Assembly (NCBI GenBank): GCA_017555085.1
Contig: JAFZHD010000018.1
Span: forward strand, 124,001-188,000
DNA length: 64,000 bases
Reading direction: 5' to 3'
DNA from: Muribaculaceae bacterium
Lineage (GTDB): Bacteria; Bacteroidota; Bacteroidia; Bacteroidales; Muribaculaceae
The notes under the pieces are model-generated. The model searched no databases and was not told the DNA's origin. It saw only the letters and a list, made by a program, of their open reading frames with translations. Of this stretch, positions 1 to 8,922 are shown one piece after another. Within the stretch, counting starts at the first letter, position 1, and each line of letters begins with the position of its first letter. A program made the position numbers and the translations under genes.

Positions 1-236
1 ACGCATTAACCGTGTTGGCATTATATCCCGATGAAGACCTTGCCGAATGGAACAAACACCGTGGCGAGTTTCCAAAAGAGTGGACCGTGGCCCGATATGC
101 CGACCAAAGCGAGAGCGAAAAGTATGATTTACCCGCCATTCCCAACCTCTATCTGCTCGACCGAGACAAACGAGTGGTGGTGAAAGACGGAAATATCGAG
201 GATATTTTATATATACTTGAAAATATGTGGCAATAA
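1..236 (+). CDS. C-terminal end of a DUF5106/thioredoxin-like protein (partial)
   Basis: The reading frame is open from the window edge (frame of base 3), so this is the 3' end of a longer gene. The visible 77 residues read as the last part of a thioredoxin fold: a strand ending in LALYPDED, a helix (LAEWNKHRGEF), then the cis-proline-like segment PAIPNLYLLDRDKRVV before a last helix. This matches the end of Bacteroidales DUF5106/AhpC-TSA-type lipoproteins, which are periplasmic thiol-redox-fold proteins. The redox CxxC, if present, lies upstream of the window. The GTG at base 12 is an internal codon, not a start. The family is fairly sure, the exact function is not. Confidence 0.6.
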   Translation, partial: ALTVLALYPDEDLAEWNKHRGEFPKEWTVARYADQSESEKYDLPAIPNLYLLDRDKRVVVKDGNIEDILYILENMWQ

Positions 237-241
237 ATTAG

Positions 242-249
242 TATTTTTG
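242..249 (+). promoter_or_regulatory. -7 box TATTTTTG for the S9 peptidase gene
   Basis: It matches the Bacteroidota -7 consensus TAnnTTTG. A TTG at 217-219 could act as the -33 element. It lies 41 bases before the ATG at 291. Confidence 0.5.
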
Positions 250-290
250 CGCACTGATAATTAAGCAAATAACTAAATCAATTATATCAA

Positions 291-2372
291 ATGAAAATAA
301 CAAAACCTATCGTTATGTCAACAGCAGTGTTATTGGCATCTGCATCTTGCACTACCGAGAGCGAAAAAAATGCTGACTTTGGCGACACTTTCAGCATTGA
401 GGCACTCCAAGCACTCGGCCGAGTATCAGACCCTCAAATTTCGCCCGACAAGAGCAAGATTTTGTATGGCATTTCTTATGAAAACCTTGAAGAAAACAAG
501 AGCAATCGCGACTTGTATGTAATGAACATTGACGGCAGCGACAACAAACGCTTGACCGAAACACCCAAGTCGGAAAACAATGCCGTGTGGATTGACGGCG
601 GCAAGAAAATCGCGTTTATGTATGCCGAAGAAGGTGCTCCCCAACTCTGGGTGATGAATGCCGACGGTAGCGACCGTAAAGCAGTGAGCAACATTGAAAA
701 AGGCATCAGCGGCTTTGTGTTCTCGCCCGATGAAACCAAAGTGTTGTTTATCAGCAGTCTTAAATATGGCGAAACTGCTGCCGATGTATATGCCGACCTC
801 CCCAAAGCGACTGGCCGCGTAATTACCGACCTAATGTATAAGCATTGGGACGAATGGGTAACCGAAATCCCCCACCCCTTTATCGCCGATTTTGACGGCG
901 CAGCGCTCTCAAATATCGTTGACATTATGGAAGGCGAGCCATACGAAGGACCGATGAAACCGTTTGGCGGTGTTGAGTCAATCGCATGGGCTCCCGACGG
1001 CAAGAGCGTGGTGTATGTAAGCCGCAAGAAAACAGGTATGGAGTATGCCAAATCGACCAACTCTGACTTGTATCAATATTCACTAGAAGATAAGTCAACT
1101 AAAAACTTGACACAAGGCATGATGGGTTATGATACTAACCCCGTATTTTCACCCGACGGAATGTATCTTGCATGGTTGAGCATGGAGCGTGACGGATATG
1201 AATCGGACAAGAACCGAATCTTTATTCTTAACACCAAAACCGGTGAGAAAACCGATCTCACAAGCGACTGGGATTACACTGTAAATACTATCGCATGGAA
1301 CCCCAACGGCAAGTCACTTTATTTTATCGCACACCACCAAGGCGTGACTCCCATTTTCAGCATCGACCTTGACAAAAACATCAACACTGTTGCCGAGGGA
1401 GTATGTGACTATGGCACAGTGATTCCCGTTGATGAAACATCGGTAATTACACTCAAACACTCTATGGTGCGTCCCGATGAAATCTATGCAGTGAAAGATA
1501 AAGAATTGTCTCAACTTACCGATGTAAACGGTGCGATTTTCGCTGGCATGACTATGCCCACAGTGGAAAAACGACTTATCCCCACTACCGATGGCAAAGA
1601 AATGACCACTTGGGTTATCTATCCCCCAAAATTTGACAAAACAAAAAAATATCCCGCAATTCTTTACTGTCAAGGTGGTCCGCAACAAGCAGTTAGCCAA
1701 TTTTGGAGTTATCGTTGGAACTTTGCGTTGATGGCATCAAACGGATATATCATCATCGCGCCAAACCGTCGCGGTTTGCCTGGTTTCGGCACTGAATGGA
1801 ACGAACAAATTTCGGGCGATTATGGCGGCCAAAACATGAAAGACTACCTCACTGCGGTTGACTACATGAAACAAGAGGCTTATATTGACAGCAAACACAT
1901 CGGCGCAACCGGTGCAAGTTATGGCGGCTTCTCGGTTTATTGGCTTGCAGGTAACCACGACAACCGTTTTGCGGCATTGTTTGCGCACGCAGGTATCTTT
2001 AATACAGAAGCACAATATCTTGAAACCGAAGAAATGTGGTTTGCTGATTGGGACCTCGGTGGCGCATTCTGGGACAAAGACAACGAAACCGCTCAAAGAA
2101 CATACGCAAACTCACCCCACAAGTTTGTCGGCAACTGGAACACTCCTATCATGATTTCGCATGGCGAATATGATTTCCGCATTCTTGCATCACAAGGTAT
2201 GCAGGCATTCAACGCCGCCAAGTTACGCGGAATTCCTTGCGAAATGGTTATCTACCCCGACGAAAACCACTGGATTTTGAAACCTCAAAATGCCGCATTG
2301 TGGCACAGATTGTTCTACCGTTGGTTTGACCGTTGGTTGAAACCCCAAGCAAATACAGAAACAGACAAATAA
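291..2372 (+). CDS. S9 family prolyl oligopeptidase/dipeptidyl-peptidase-like lipoprotein
   Basis: This is a 693-residue serine peptidase of the S9 (prolyl oligopeptidase/acylaminoacyl peptidase) type. It has an N-terminal signal with Cys20 as the likely lipidation site, then a WD40/TolB-like beta-propeller (about residues 35-400; repeated SPD/APDG segments such as FSPDETK and WAPDGKS), then an alpha/beta-hydrolase domain (about 430-685). The catalytic triad is visible: Ser543 in GASYGGF, Asp628 in HGEYDF and His660 in DENH. Such enzymes cleave short peptides, often after proline or alanine, in the periplasm or at the surface. It is monocistronic: its own promoter precedes it and a strong terminator follows. 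The family is sure; the substrate cannot be read. Confidence 0.93.
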   Translation: MKITKPIVMSTAVLLASASCTTESEKNADFGDTFSIEALQALGRVSDPQISPDKSKILYGISYENLEENKSNRDLYVMNIDGSDNKRLTETPKSENNAVWIDGGKKIAFMYAEEGAPQLWVMNADGSDRKAVSNIEKGISGFVFSPDETKVLFISSLKYGETAADVYADLPKATGRVITDLMYKHWDEWVTEIPHPFIADFDGAALSNIVDIMEGEPYEGPMKPFGGVESIAWAPDGKSVVYVSRKKTGMEYAKSTNSDLYQYSLEDKSTKNLTQGMMGYDTNPVFSPDGMYLAWLSMERDGYESDKNRIFILNTKTGEKTDLTSDWDYTVNTIAWNPNGKSLYFIAHHQGVTPIFSIDLDKNINTVAEGVCDYGTVIPVDETSVITLKHSMVRPDEIYAVKDKELSQLTDVNGAIFAGMTMPTVEKRLIPTTDGKEMTTWVIYPPKFDKTKKYPAILYCQGGPQQAVSQFWSYRWNFALMASNGYIIIAPNRRGLPGFGTEWNEQISGDYGGQNMKDYLTAVDYMKQEAYIDSKHIGATGASYGGFSVYWLAGNHDNRFAALFAHAGIFNTEAQYLETEEMWFADWDLGGAFWDKDNETAQRTYANSPHKFVGNWNTPIMISHGEYDFRILASQGMQAFNAAKLRGIPCEMVIYPDENHWILKPQNAALWHRLFYRWFDRWLKPQANTETDK

Positions 2373-2376
2373 TAGC

Positions 2377-2410
2377 AAGTCCCCGCCAAACAACCGGCGG
2401 GGACTTTTTG
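2377..2410 (+). terminator. Rho-independent terminator after the S9 peptidase
   Basis: An 11-bp GC-rich stem (AAGTCCCCGCC pairing with GGCGGGGACTT) with an 8-base loop is followed by TTTT. Confidence 0.85.
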
Positions 2411-2439
2411 TTTAATGTTTGTACTATAAAAATCTCATT

Positions 2440-3186
2440 ATGAAATCGGTAAAAGACACGCTGTTGCAACGGCGCAGCATCAGAAGATATGAGCGAGAAG
2501 CCATAGCGGCCGAGGATATGCTGCTGATATATGAGGCTATTCGCAACACGCCCACAAGTTATAACGGACAGCAATTTTCGGTTATTGATGTCACTGACCA
2601 AACGCTGAAAGAGCAGTTGTATGAACTCACGCAACAAAAGCAAATCAAGACTTGCAATCATTTCTTGGTATTTTGTGCCGACTTCAACAAAGTGCGTAAA
2701 ATTGCCACACACAAAGGCATAGAAATGCCCGATTTTGAGCATACAGCGGACGGTGTGATTGTCGGAATTATAGATGCATCATTGGCAATGATGAGCGCGT
2801 TGGTGGCAGCCGAATCGTGCGGATTGGGAACATGTTGCATCGGATATACACGAACAGCAGCGCCAAAGGCCATTGCCGAATTGCTGAAATTGCCAAAGTG
2901 TGTGTTTATAGTCTGCGGACTTGCGATTGGCGTGCCTCGCGAAAAGCCTGATTTGAAACCGAAACAAAGCGAGAAACTGCTGATACACAGCAATTGTTAT
3001 CGCACAGATGATTTTACCCAAGAGTTAGTTGACTATGACAACGAAATAATCAATTTCAACGCAACGCGCTCGGGCATGAAATCGGATAACGACTGGGTAT
3101 CGCATATTGTCGACTATTACTGGCAAGCCATGAATTATGAGATGCTCGAAGCACTCAAAAATAGCGGTTATGATATTATTAAATAG
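2440..3186 (+). CDS. nitroreductase family protein
   Basis: This 248-residue FMN-dependent nitroreductase-like oxidoreductase begins with the hallmark RRSIRRYE (around residue 10), whose arginines bind the FMN phosphate. The mid-region SYNGQQFSVIDV and the LGTCCIGY segment are also typical of the NfsA/FRP-like branch that reduces nitro compounds or quinones with NAD(P)H. I chose the ATG at 2440 because the upstream TTG at 2419 lies next to the preceding terminator and adds MYYKNLI, which is not part of the fold. The protein carries a C-terminal extension (about residues 190-248) that may cover the active site. Substrate unknown. Confidence 0.88.
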   Translation: MKSVKDTLLQRRSIRRYEREAIAAEDMLLIYEAIRNTPTSYNGQQFSVIDVTDQTLKEQLYELTQQKQIKTCNHFLVFCADFNKVRKIATHKGIEMPDFEHTADGVIVGIIDASLAMMSALVAAESCGLGTCCIGYTRTAAPKAIAELLKLPKCVFIVCGLAIGVPREKPDLKPKQSEKLLIHSNCYRTDDFTQELVDYDNEIINFNATRSGMKSDNDWVSHIVDYYWQAMNYEMLEALKNSGYDIIK

Positions 3187-3237
3187 CATATTTACAAACA
3201 TTATAGATTAAAATCAAGCCATTAGGAATTAATTTCG

Positions 3238-3245
3238 TAACTTTG
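3238..3245 (+). promoter_or_regulatory. -7 box TAACTTTG immediately before the porin start
   Basis: This is a perfect TAnnTTTG box. The next ATG begins at 3250, only five bases beyond the last G, so transcription may start at or next to the initiation codon. Confidence 0.55.
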
Positions 3246-3249
3246 CGGT

Positions 3250-5256
3250 ATGAACAGAATTTTAGTTACATTCATCATATCGGCATTAACGATTGTGAAC
3301 CTCTATGCACAAAGCGGCAAGGAGGAGCACAATCACTCAAATGCTCACACCGCAACCGACTCGATAAAAAAGATTATTCCGACGGCATGGACAGTCACCT
3401 CGCCTCTCGGTTTGAGACAAGTTGCTGTTGTTGACACTATTCTATACAACTATTTCCAAAAATCAATTCCGTCGGAAGTCACTCCGGCTTATGCCGCAAC
3501 AGGCAATCTCGGAACTGAAGGGCAGACAATGCTATTTTTTGAGCGCGAGAAAATGAGCAATTTCTTCTTTGAAGATGCTTTGAGAGCATGGATTCCGTCG
3601 GAAAAAACTCACAAATTCTATAATACGGCTCAGCCGATGACTTTGTTGTCATACAACTTTGGCGGCGATAAAGAAACATCGCAAGACCGATTGAAAGGCG
3701 AGTTTTCAGGCAATGTGAATGCTAAGACACAATTTGGCGCATATATCGACTACATTTTCTCGAAAGGCAGTTATAACTATCAAGCGTGTAAGGACTTGAC
3801 TTGGGGCTTGTCGGGCTCGCACATCGGCGACCGTTGGGAAATGCAGGCTTTTTATTACCACTATAATTTCCTAAACAAGGAAAATGGCGGTATTACCGAT
3901 GACCGATATATTACCGACCCTGCCGAAATTCAAGGCGGCTCGACAAAAGTCGACAGCAAAACAATTCCGACTAACCTGAGCGCTGCTCACTCTAAAATTG
4001 TCGGCTTGAATTTCTACATGAACAATAAGTACAATTTCGGCTATTATAATGAGAATATTGTTGAAGACTCAGTTGTAAGTCGCAAATATGTGCCTGTATC
4101 AAGCATTATTTGGACCATTAACTTCAAAGAAGCCAAACATATATTCCTTAACAGTCAGCCCACACAAGCAGCAAAATTTTGGGATAACACATATCTCTAT
4201 GACAAAGGCACTAATGACCGTTCAAACTATTGGTTGTTGAAAAACACCGTAGGGTTGTCGCTACTTGAAGGCTTTAACAAATATGCCAAAGCCGGATTGG
4301 CCGCATTTGTCACACACGAATTTCGCAGATACAACCAAACAATCGACTCTATCGGCAATCTGACCGTAACGCCTGATGGACTTACGCCCTACCCTATTGC
4401 AAAGATTGCGCCGCGCGGTGATGAAAACTTGTTGTGGGTGGGCGGACAACTGACCAAGCAGCAAGGTTCGTTGCTCAAATATAATGCCACAGCGCAATTT
4501 GGTTTGCTTGGAGCATCGATTGGAGATGTGATGGTTGATGGCGAAATTTCGGCAAACTTTAAGTTGTTTGGCGACACCGTCAGCATTATAGGATATGGCT
4601 CGTTCAGCAATGAAGAAGCTCCCTATTTGACCAAACATTATGTTTCAAACCATTTTATTTGGAATAACGATTTCGGCAAAGTAAGACGCTTGAAATTTGG
4701 TGGCAAACTGAATATACCTCACACCAACACTTTCATTAATGTAGGTGCCGAAAACTTGCAAAACTATGTATATTTCAACGAGAAATGTATGCCGGTGCAA
4801 CATAGCGGCAATGTGCAGGTATTCAGCGCATCACTTGACCAAAAACTCAAACTCGGCATTTTGCATTGGGACAACAAAATCACATACCAAACTGCATCGA
4901 ACGAGTCGGTAATACCAATGCCCAATTTGTCGGTGTATTCAAATCTCTATCTATTGTTCAAAATTGCAAAAGTCTTGGATGTGCAATTTGGCGTAGATTG
5001 CGACTATTACACAAAATATAAAGGTCTTGGTTATCAACCTGCTACCATGACGTTCTACAATCAAAACGATATTGAGGTGGGCAACTATCCGTTTATGAAT
5101 GCCTATGTGAATATGAAACTTGATAAAGCGAGATTCTATGTATTGGTGTCACATGTAAACCAAGGGTTGACCGGGTCAAACTATTTCATGATGCCCCACT
5201 ACCCTATGAATCCTCGCAAATTCCAATTTGGCGTATCAGTTGACTTTGCTAACTAA
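3250..5256 (+). CDS. putative outer-membrane porin (Porin_10 family)
   Basis: This 668-residue protein has a cleavable signal peptide (MNRILVTFIISALTIVNLYA) and then long alternating aromatic/polar strands typical of an outer-membrane beta-barrel (for example segments near residues 150-230 and 400-660). The N-terminal TAWTVTSPLGLRQVAVVDT region and the overall layout match the Bacteroidales 'putative porin' family (Pfam Porin_10). It probably forms a diffusion channel, but the solute is unknown. The next gene starts three bases after the stop and encodes a solute-binding protein, so the pair is probably co-transcribed. No other Met occurs near the N-terminus, so the start is firm. Confidence 0.85.
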   Translation: MNRILVTFIISALTIVNLYAQSGKEEHNHSNAHTATDSIKKIIPTAWTVTSPLGLRQVAVVDTILYNYFQKSIPSEVTPAYAATGNLGTEGQTMLFFEREKMSNFFFEDALRAWIPSEKTHKFYNTAQPMTLLSYNFGGDKETSQDRLKGEFSGNVNAKTQFGAYIDYIFSKGSYNYQACKDLTWGLSGSHIGDRWEMQAFYYHYNFLNKENGGITDDRYITDPAEIQGGSTKVDSKTIPTNLSAAHSKIVGLNFYMNNKYNFGYYNENIVEDSVVSRKYVPVSSIIWTINFKEAKHIFLNSQPTQAAKFWDNTYLYDKGTNDRSNYWLLKNTVGLSLLEGFNKYAKAGLAAFVTHEFRRYNQTIDSIGNLTVTPDGLTPYPIAKIAPRGDENLLWVGGQLTKQQGSLLKYNATAQFGLLGASIGDVMVDGEISANFKLFGDTVSIIGYGSFSNEEAPYLTKHYVSNHFIWNNDFGKVRRLKFGGKLNIPHTNTFINVGAENLQNYVYFNEKCMPVQHSGNVQVFSASLDQKLKLGILHWDNKITYQTASNESVIPMPNLSVYSNLYLLFKIAKVLDVQFGVDCDYYTKYKGLGYQPATMTFYNQNDIEVGNYPFMNAYVNMKLDKARFYVLVSHVNQGLTGSNYFMMPHYPMNPRKFQFGVSVDFAN

Positions 5257-5259
5257 CAA

Positions 5260-6081
5260 ATGGCTCATCAAAAACCGAAAACAGGCAATCTCACATTATA
5301 TATAATCTTACTGCTAATTGCAGTGAGCATCATGCTATCGCTTAAAACTTGCAGCCACAAACGGTCATCAAATGAACCGATTCCATCGGGAGGTGACACT
5401 ATTGATGTTGCAATCGAGTATTCTCCCCTATCGCTATACACCTACGACGACACTTTGGGCGGATTGAACTACGACATTATCCGAGATATTGCACACGAGC
5501 ATAATCTTATATTAAAATTTCATCCCGTTGTGTCTTTGACCGAGGCTATGGACTATTTATCAAGCGGTGTTTACGATATTGTTATAGCTGAAGTGCCTAT
5601 GACAAGCACATATCGAGAATCCGTTTTATTCACCTCGCCCATCTATCTCGACCGCCAAGTATTGGTGCAACGCAAAGATTCAGTAACCGGCAAAGTGTCG
5701 ATTGAAAGTCAATTAGAACTCGCAGGTGACACAATTTGGGCTGTGGCAAACTCGCCTGTCGCACTACGAATTAAAAACCTTTCAAGCGAAATCGGCGATA
5801 CTATTTATGTCATTAGCGACTCGGTATATTCGGCCGAGCAGTTATTTATAATGACAGCAGTTGGCGAAATTAAACAATCTGTGATGAACGAGACGGTCGC
5901 TAAAACTCTATCTGCCGATTACCCGTCAGTTGACATCAGCACAAACATTTCGTTTACACAGTTCCAACCATGGGTTGTCAACCCGGAAAACGCTACATTA
6001 TGCGATAGCTTGAACTCTTGGATAGAGGCATTCAAGTCAACACAAAAATACACAGAAACACTTCATAAATACGGATTATAA
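5260..6081 (+). CDS. membrane-anchored solute-binding family 3 protein
   Basis: This 273-residue protein has one N-terminal hydrophobic segment (about 13-28) followed by a periplasmic type-II binding-protein fold. The segment DVAIEYSPLSLYTYDDTLGGLNYDIIRDIAHEHNL is the usual entry strand of amino-acid/MltF-like binding domains, and YDIVIAEVPMTSTYRE corresponds to the conserved D-x-x-x-A-x-x-x-x-T ligand loop. Only three bases separate it from the porin gene. There is no lipobox, so I infer an uncleaved anchor. It may sense or deliver a small solute entering through the porin. No permease or ATPase gene is nearby, so the transport role is uncertain. Confidence 0.75.
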   Translation: MAHQKPKTGNLTLYIILLLIAVSIMLSLKTCSHKRSSNEPIPSGGDTIDVAIEYSPLSLYTYDDTLGGLNYDIIRDIAHEHNLILKFHPVVSLTEAMDYLSSGVYDIVIAEVPMTSTYRESVLFTSPIYLDRQVLVQRKDSVTGKVSIESQLELAGDTIWAVANSPVALRIKNLSSEIGDTIYVISDSVYSAEQLFIMTAVGEIKQSVMNETVAKTLSADYPSVDISTNISFTQFQPWVVNPENATLCDSLNSWIEAFKSTQKYTETLHKYGL

Positions 6082-6101
6082 ACAATCTCTAATATAAAAA
6101 G

Positions 6102-6136
6102 CAACGGCCATTCGCAAAACGAATGGCCGTTGTCTA
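6102..6136. terminator. terminator between the convergent binding-protein gene and valS
   Basis: There is a 13-bp stem, CAACGGCCATTCG with CGAATGGCCGTTG, and a 5-base loop. Flanking A-rich and T-rich runs on both sides suit both strands. Confidence 0.85.
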
Positions 6137-6152
6137 TTTTAACGATTTACTC

Positions 6153-8774
6153 CTATTTTTTAAGAGCCTCGATGCTTTCTTGGATGTTCTTAATCTTTGT
6201 TTCGGCATCTGCAAGTTTCTTGCGTTCGCCTTCAACAACAGCCTCAGGAGCATTGTTCACAAAGCGTTCGTTGCTCAATTTTTTGAGTACTGACTGCTTG
6301 AAGCCTTCATAATAAGCCAAATCTTTTGCAAGTTTTTCCAATTCTGCTTCAACATCAATGCTGCTTGCCAAGGGAACATTGAATTCTACTGTACCAACCA
6401 TGAACGATGATGCAGCGGCATCTTTTTCAGCGTCGACCGCAATATCAGACAAGTTTGCCAATTTGCTAATTACAGAGAATTCACGACCATCAAATTGTCC
6501 GATCACATTCAACTGCAAGGGTTCTTTGGGTGCAATATTTTTAGCTGCACGAACACCGCGAACACCTACAACGACCTCTTTGGCAACTTCCATTGATGCT
6601 AGAATGTCGGCATTAGCTTCATTAGCATCAGGGATCAACGCGTTCATGATAGATTCGCCTTCTTTGCGCTCTGCCAAGTGTTGCCACAATTCTTCGGTAA
6701 TGAATGGCATGAAGGGATGCAACAAGCGAAGCAATGAGTCAAAGTATTCAAGTGTTGTATCATAGGTTTTCTTGTCAATGGGTTGGCCATAAGCGGGCTT
6801 AATCATTTCAAGATACCATGATGAGAATTCGTCCCAGAACAAACGATATACTGCCATCAATGCTTCTGACAAACGGAATTTTGAGAACAAATCCTTAACT
6901 TCAATTAATGTCTCGTCAAGTTTTGCCTTGAACCATTGCGTTGCTCTTGCCGCTGATTCGGGTTGTTCGATATCAGCAGTTTCCCATCCCTTAACAAGGC
7001 GGAAAGCATTCCAAATCTTGTTACAGAAATTACGGCCTTGTTCACAAAGTTTATCATCATAAAGGATGTCGTTACCTGCGGGTGCAGCCAACATCATACC
7101 CATGCGAACACCGTCAGCACCAAATGTTGCAATCAAATCGAGGGGGTCGGGAGAGTTACCCAAAGATTTTGACATCTTACGGCCAATCTTATCGCGAACG
7201 ATACCAGTGAAATATACTGATTTGAAAGGCTTTTCATTGAGATATTCATAACCTGCAATAATCATGCGAGCCACCCAGAAGAAAATGATATCCGGGCCTG
7301 TTACCAAGTCGCTTGTGGGATAATAATACTTGATTTCTTCGTTATCCGGATCAAGAATGCCGTTGAACAATGAGATAGGCCACAACCAAGAACTGAACCA
7401 AGTATCGAGACAATCTTCGTCTTGACGAAGGTCGGCCAAGGTAAGATTTGCATTGCCTGTTTTCTCAATAGCCAATTTCAATGCCTCTTCGGCTGATTCG
7501 GCAACTACATAACCGCCTTCGGGCAAGAAATATGCGGGAATGCGATGACCCCACCATAATTGACGGCTGATACACCAGTCTTTGATGTTGGTCATCCAAT
7601 GGCGATATGTATTCTTGAATTTGGGAGGATAAAACTTGATATTATCATCCATTACAGCATCCAATGCAGGAATTGTGATTTTATCCATTTTCAAGAACCA
7701 TTGCATTGACAATTTAGGTTCAATAACAACTTTTGTTCTTTCTGAATAACCTACTTTATTATTATAATCTTCTATCTTTTCAACCAATCCGGCTGCTTCA
7801 AGGTCAACTACGATTTCTTTTCTAACATCGAAACGGTCTTTGCCAACATACATGCCTCCGGCTTCGCTAATAGTACCATTATCATTAAAGATGTCGATAG
7901 TGGGAAGATTATATTTTTCGCCGAGCATGTAGTCATTAACATCATGGGCAGGAGTAACTTTAAGACAGCCTGTACCAAAGTCCATTTCTACATATTCGTC
8001 CATGATAATGGGCACTTCACGGCCAACAAGAGGAACAATTACTTTCTTTCCTTTGAGCCATTGATAGCGTTCATCGTTGGGGTTTACACAAACAGCTGTA
8101 TCGCCAAGAATTGTTTCGGGACGAGTAGTTGCCACAACAATGTATTTATCCTCATTTTCTACATAATAACGAAGATAATACAACTTGCTATGTTCTTCCT
8201 GATAAATAACTTCTTCATCCGAGAGAGCTGTCAACGCAGCAGGATCCCAGTTTACCATACGTACACCACGATAAATCAAACCTTTGTTGAACAAATCAAC
8301 AAACACTTTGATTACACTCTGGCTACGCAAGTCATCCATTGTAAATGCTGTGCGACTCCAATCACATGATGCACCGAGTTTCTTCAACTGTTCGAGAATG
8401 ATACCGCCATGTTTTTCGGTCCAGGCCCATGCATGTTTAAGGAACTCTTCGCGAGTCAAATCGGTTTTCTTAATTCCTTCTGATGCCAATTTCGCAACAA
8501 CTTTTGCTTCGGTTGCAATAGAGGCGTGGTCAGTACCAGGTACCCATAATGCATTTTTACCCTCCATTCGCGCACGACGAATAAGGATATCCTGAATTGT
8601 GTTGTTAAGCATATGTCCCATGTGAAGTACACCTGTCACATTGGGCGGTGGAATTACGATTGTATATGGTTCGCGATTATCGGGTACAGACTTGAACAAA
8701 TCGTTTTTCATCCAATAGTCATACCACTTATCTTCGACTTCAGCAGGGTTGTATTTTGTTGCTAATTCGTTCAT
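6153..8774 (-). CDS. valS: valine--tRNA ligase
   Basis: The 873-residue class-I aminoacyl-tRNA synthetase charges tRNA-Val with valine in the cytoplasm. The HIGH-type signature is HMGH at residues 51-54, after PPPNVTG. The valine-specific editing (CP1) domain lies around 200-350 with the conserved [13 protein letters not shown] segment. The KMSKS loop is at 533-537. The C-terminus (about 810-873) is the coiled-coil arm that contacts the tRNA. The length matches bacterial ValRS of this group. A TAAATTTG box lies just upstream. It is a single essential gene, with no sign of truncation. Confidence 0.98.
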   Translation of the reverse strand: MNELATKYNPAEVEDKWYDYWMKNDLFKSVPDNREPYTIVIPPPNVTGVLHMGHMLNNTIQDILIRRARMEGKNALWVPGTDHASIATEAKVVAKLASEGIKKTDLTREEFLKHAWAWTEKHGGIILEQLKKLGASCDWSRTAFTMDDLRSQSVIKVFVDLFNKGLIYRGVRMVNWDPAALTALSDEEVIYQEEHSKLYYLRYYVENEDKYIVVATTRPETILGDTAVCVNPNDERYQWLKGKKVIVPLVGREVPIIMDEYVEMDFGTGCLKVTPAHDVNDYMLGEKYNLPTIDIFNDNGTISEAGGMYVGKDRFDVRKEIVVDLEAAGLVEKIEDYNNKVGYSERTKVVIEPKLSMQWFLKMDKITIPALDAVMDDNIKFYPPKFKNTYRHWMTNIKDWCISRQLWWGHRIPAYFLPEGGYVVAESAEEALKLAIEKTGNANLTLADLRQDEDCLDTWFSSWLWPISLFNGILDPDNEEIKYYYPTSDLVTGPDIIFFWVARMIIAGYEYLNEKPFKSVYFTGIVRDKIGRKMSKSLGNSPDPLDLIATFGADGVRMGMMLAAPAGNDILYDDKLCEQGRNFCNKIWNAFRLVKGWETADIEQPESAARATQWFKAKLDETLIEVKDLFSKFRLSEALMAVYRLFWDEFSSWYLEMIKPAYGQPIDKKTYDTTLEYFDSLLRLLHPFMPFITEELWQHLAERKEGESIMNALIPDANEANADILASMEVAKEVVVGVRGVRAAKNIAPKEPLQLNVIGQFDGREFSVISKLANLSDIAVDAEKDAAASSFMVGTVEFNVPLASSIDVEAELEKLAKDLAYYEGFKQSVLKKLSNERFVNNAPEAVVEGERKKLADAETKIKNIQESIEALKK

Positions 8775-8801
8775 AAATGTTGATTTTTAGAAATATGTCT
8801 G

Positions 8802-8809
8802 CAAATTTA
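8802..8809 (-). promoter_or_regulatory. -7 box TAAATTTG for valS
   Basis: On the minus strand this matches TAnnTTTG and lies 27 bases before the valS ATG. Confidence 0.55.
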
Positions 8810-8875
8810 CAAATTATATCCCAAATTCACGGCCACAAATCGCAATAGAGTTGGTATTTTCTCAATTATTTTCAA

Positions 8876-8883
8876 TAATTTTG
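8876..8883 (+). promoter_or_regulatory. -7 box TAATTTTG for the amylase gene
   Basis: It matches TAnnTTTG. A TTGG at 8851-8854, 21 bases upstream, fits the -33 element. The start codon is at 8923. Confidence 0.6.
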
Positions 8884-8922
8884 CAGAATAATTGACCTCA
8901 TTAAGACAAATCACTAAATAAA

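Noticed and set aside
476..1060. Minus-strand ORF of 194 residues inside the S9 peptidase gene
   Set aside because: It is a shadow frame: the + strand gene is complete and its motifs are intact.
2419..2439. TTG start adding seven residues to the nitroreductase
   Set aside because: The ATG at 2440 fits the family N-terminus; the TTG lies only nine bases after the previous terminator.
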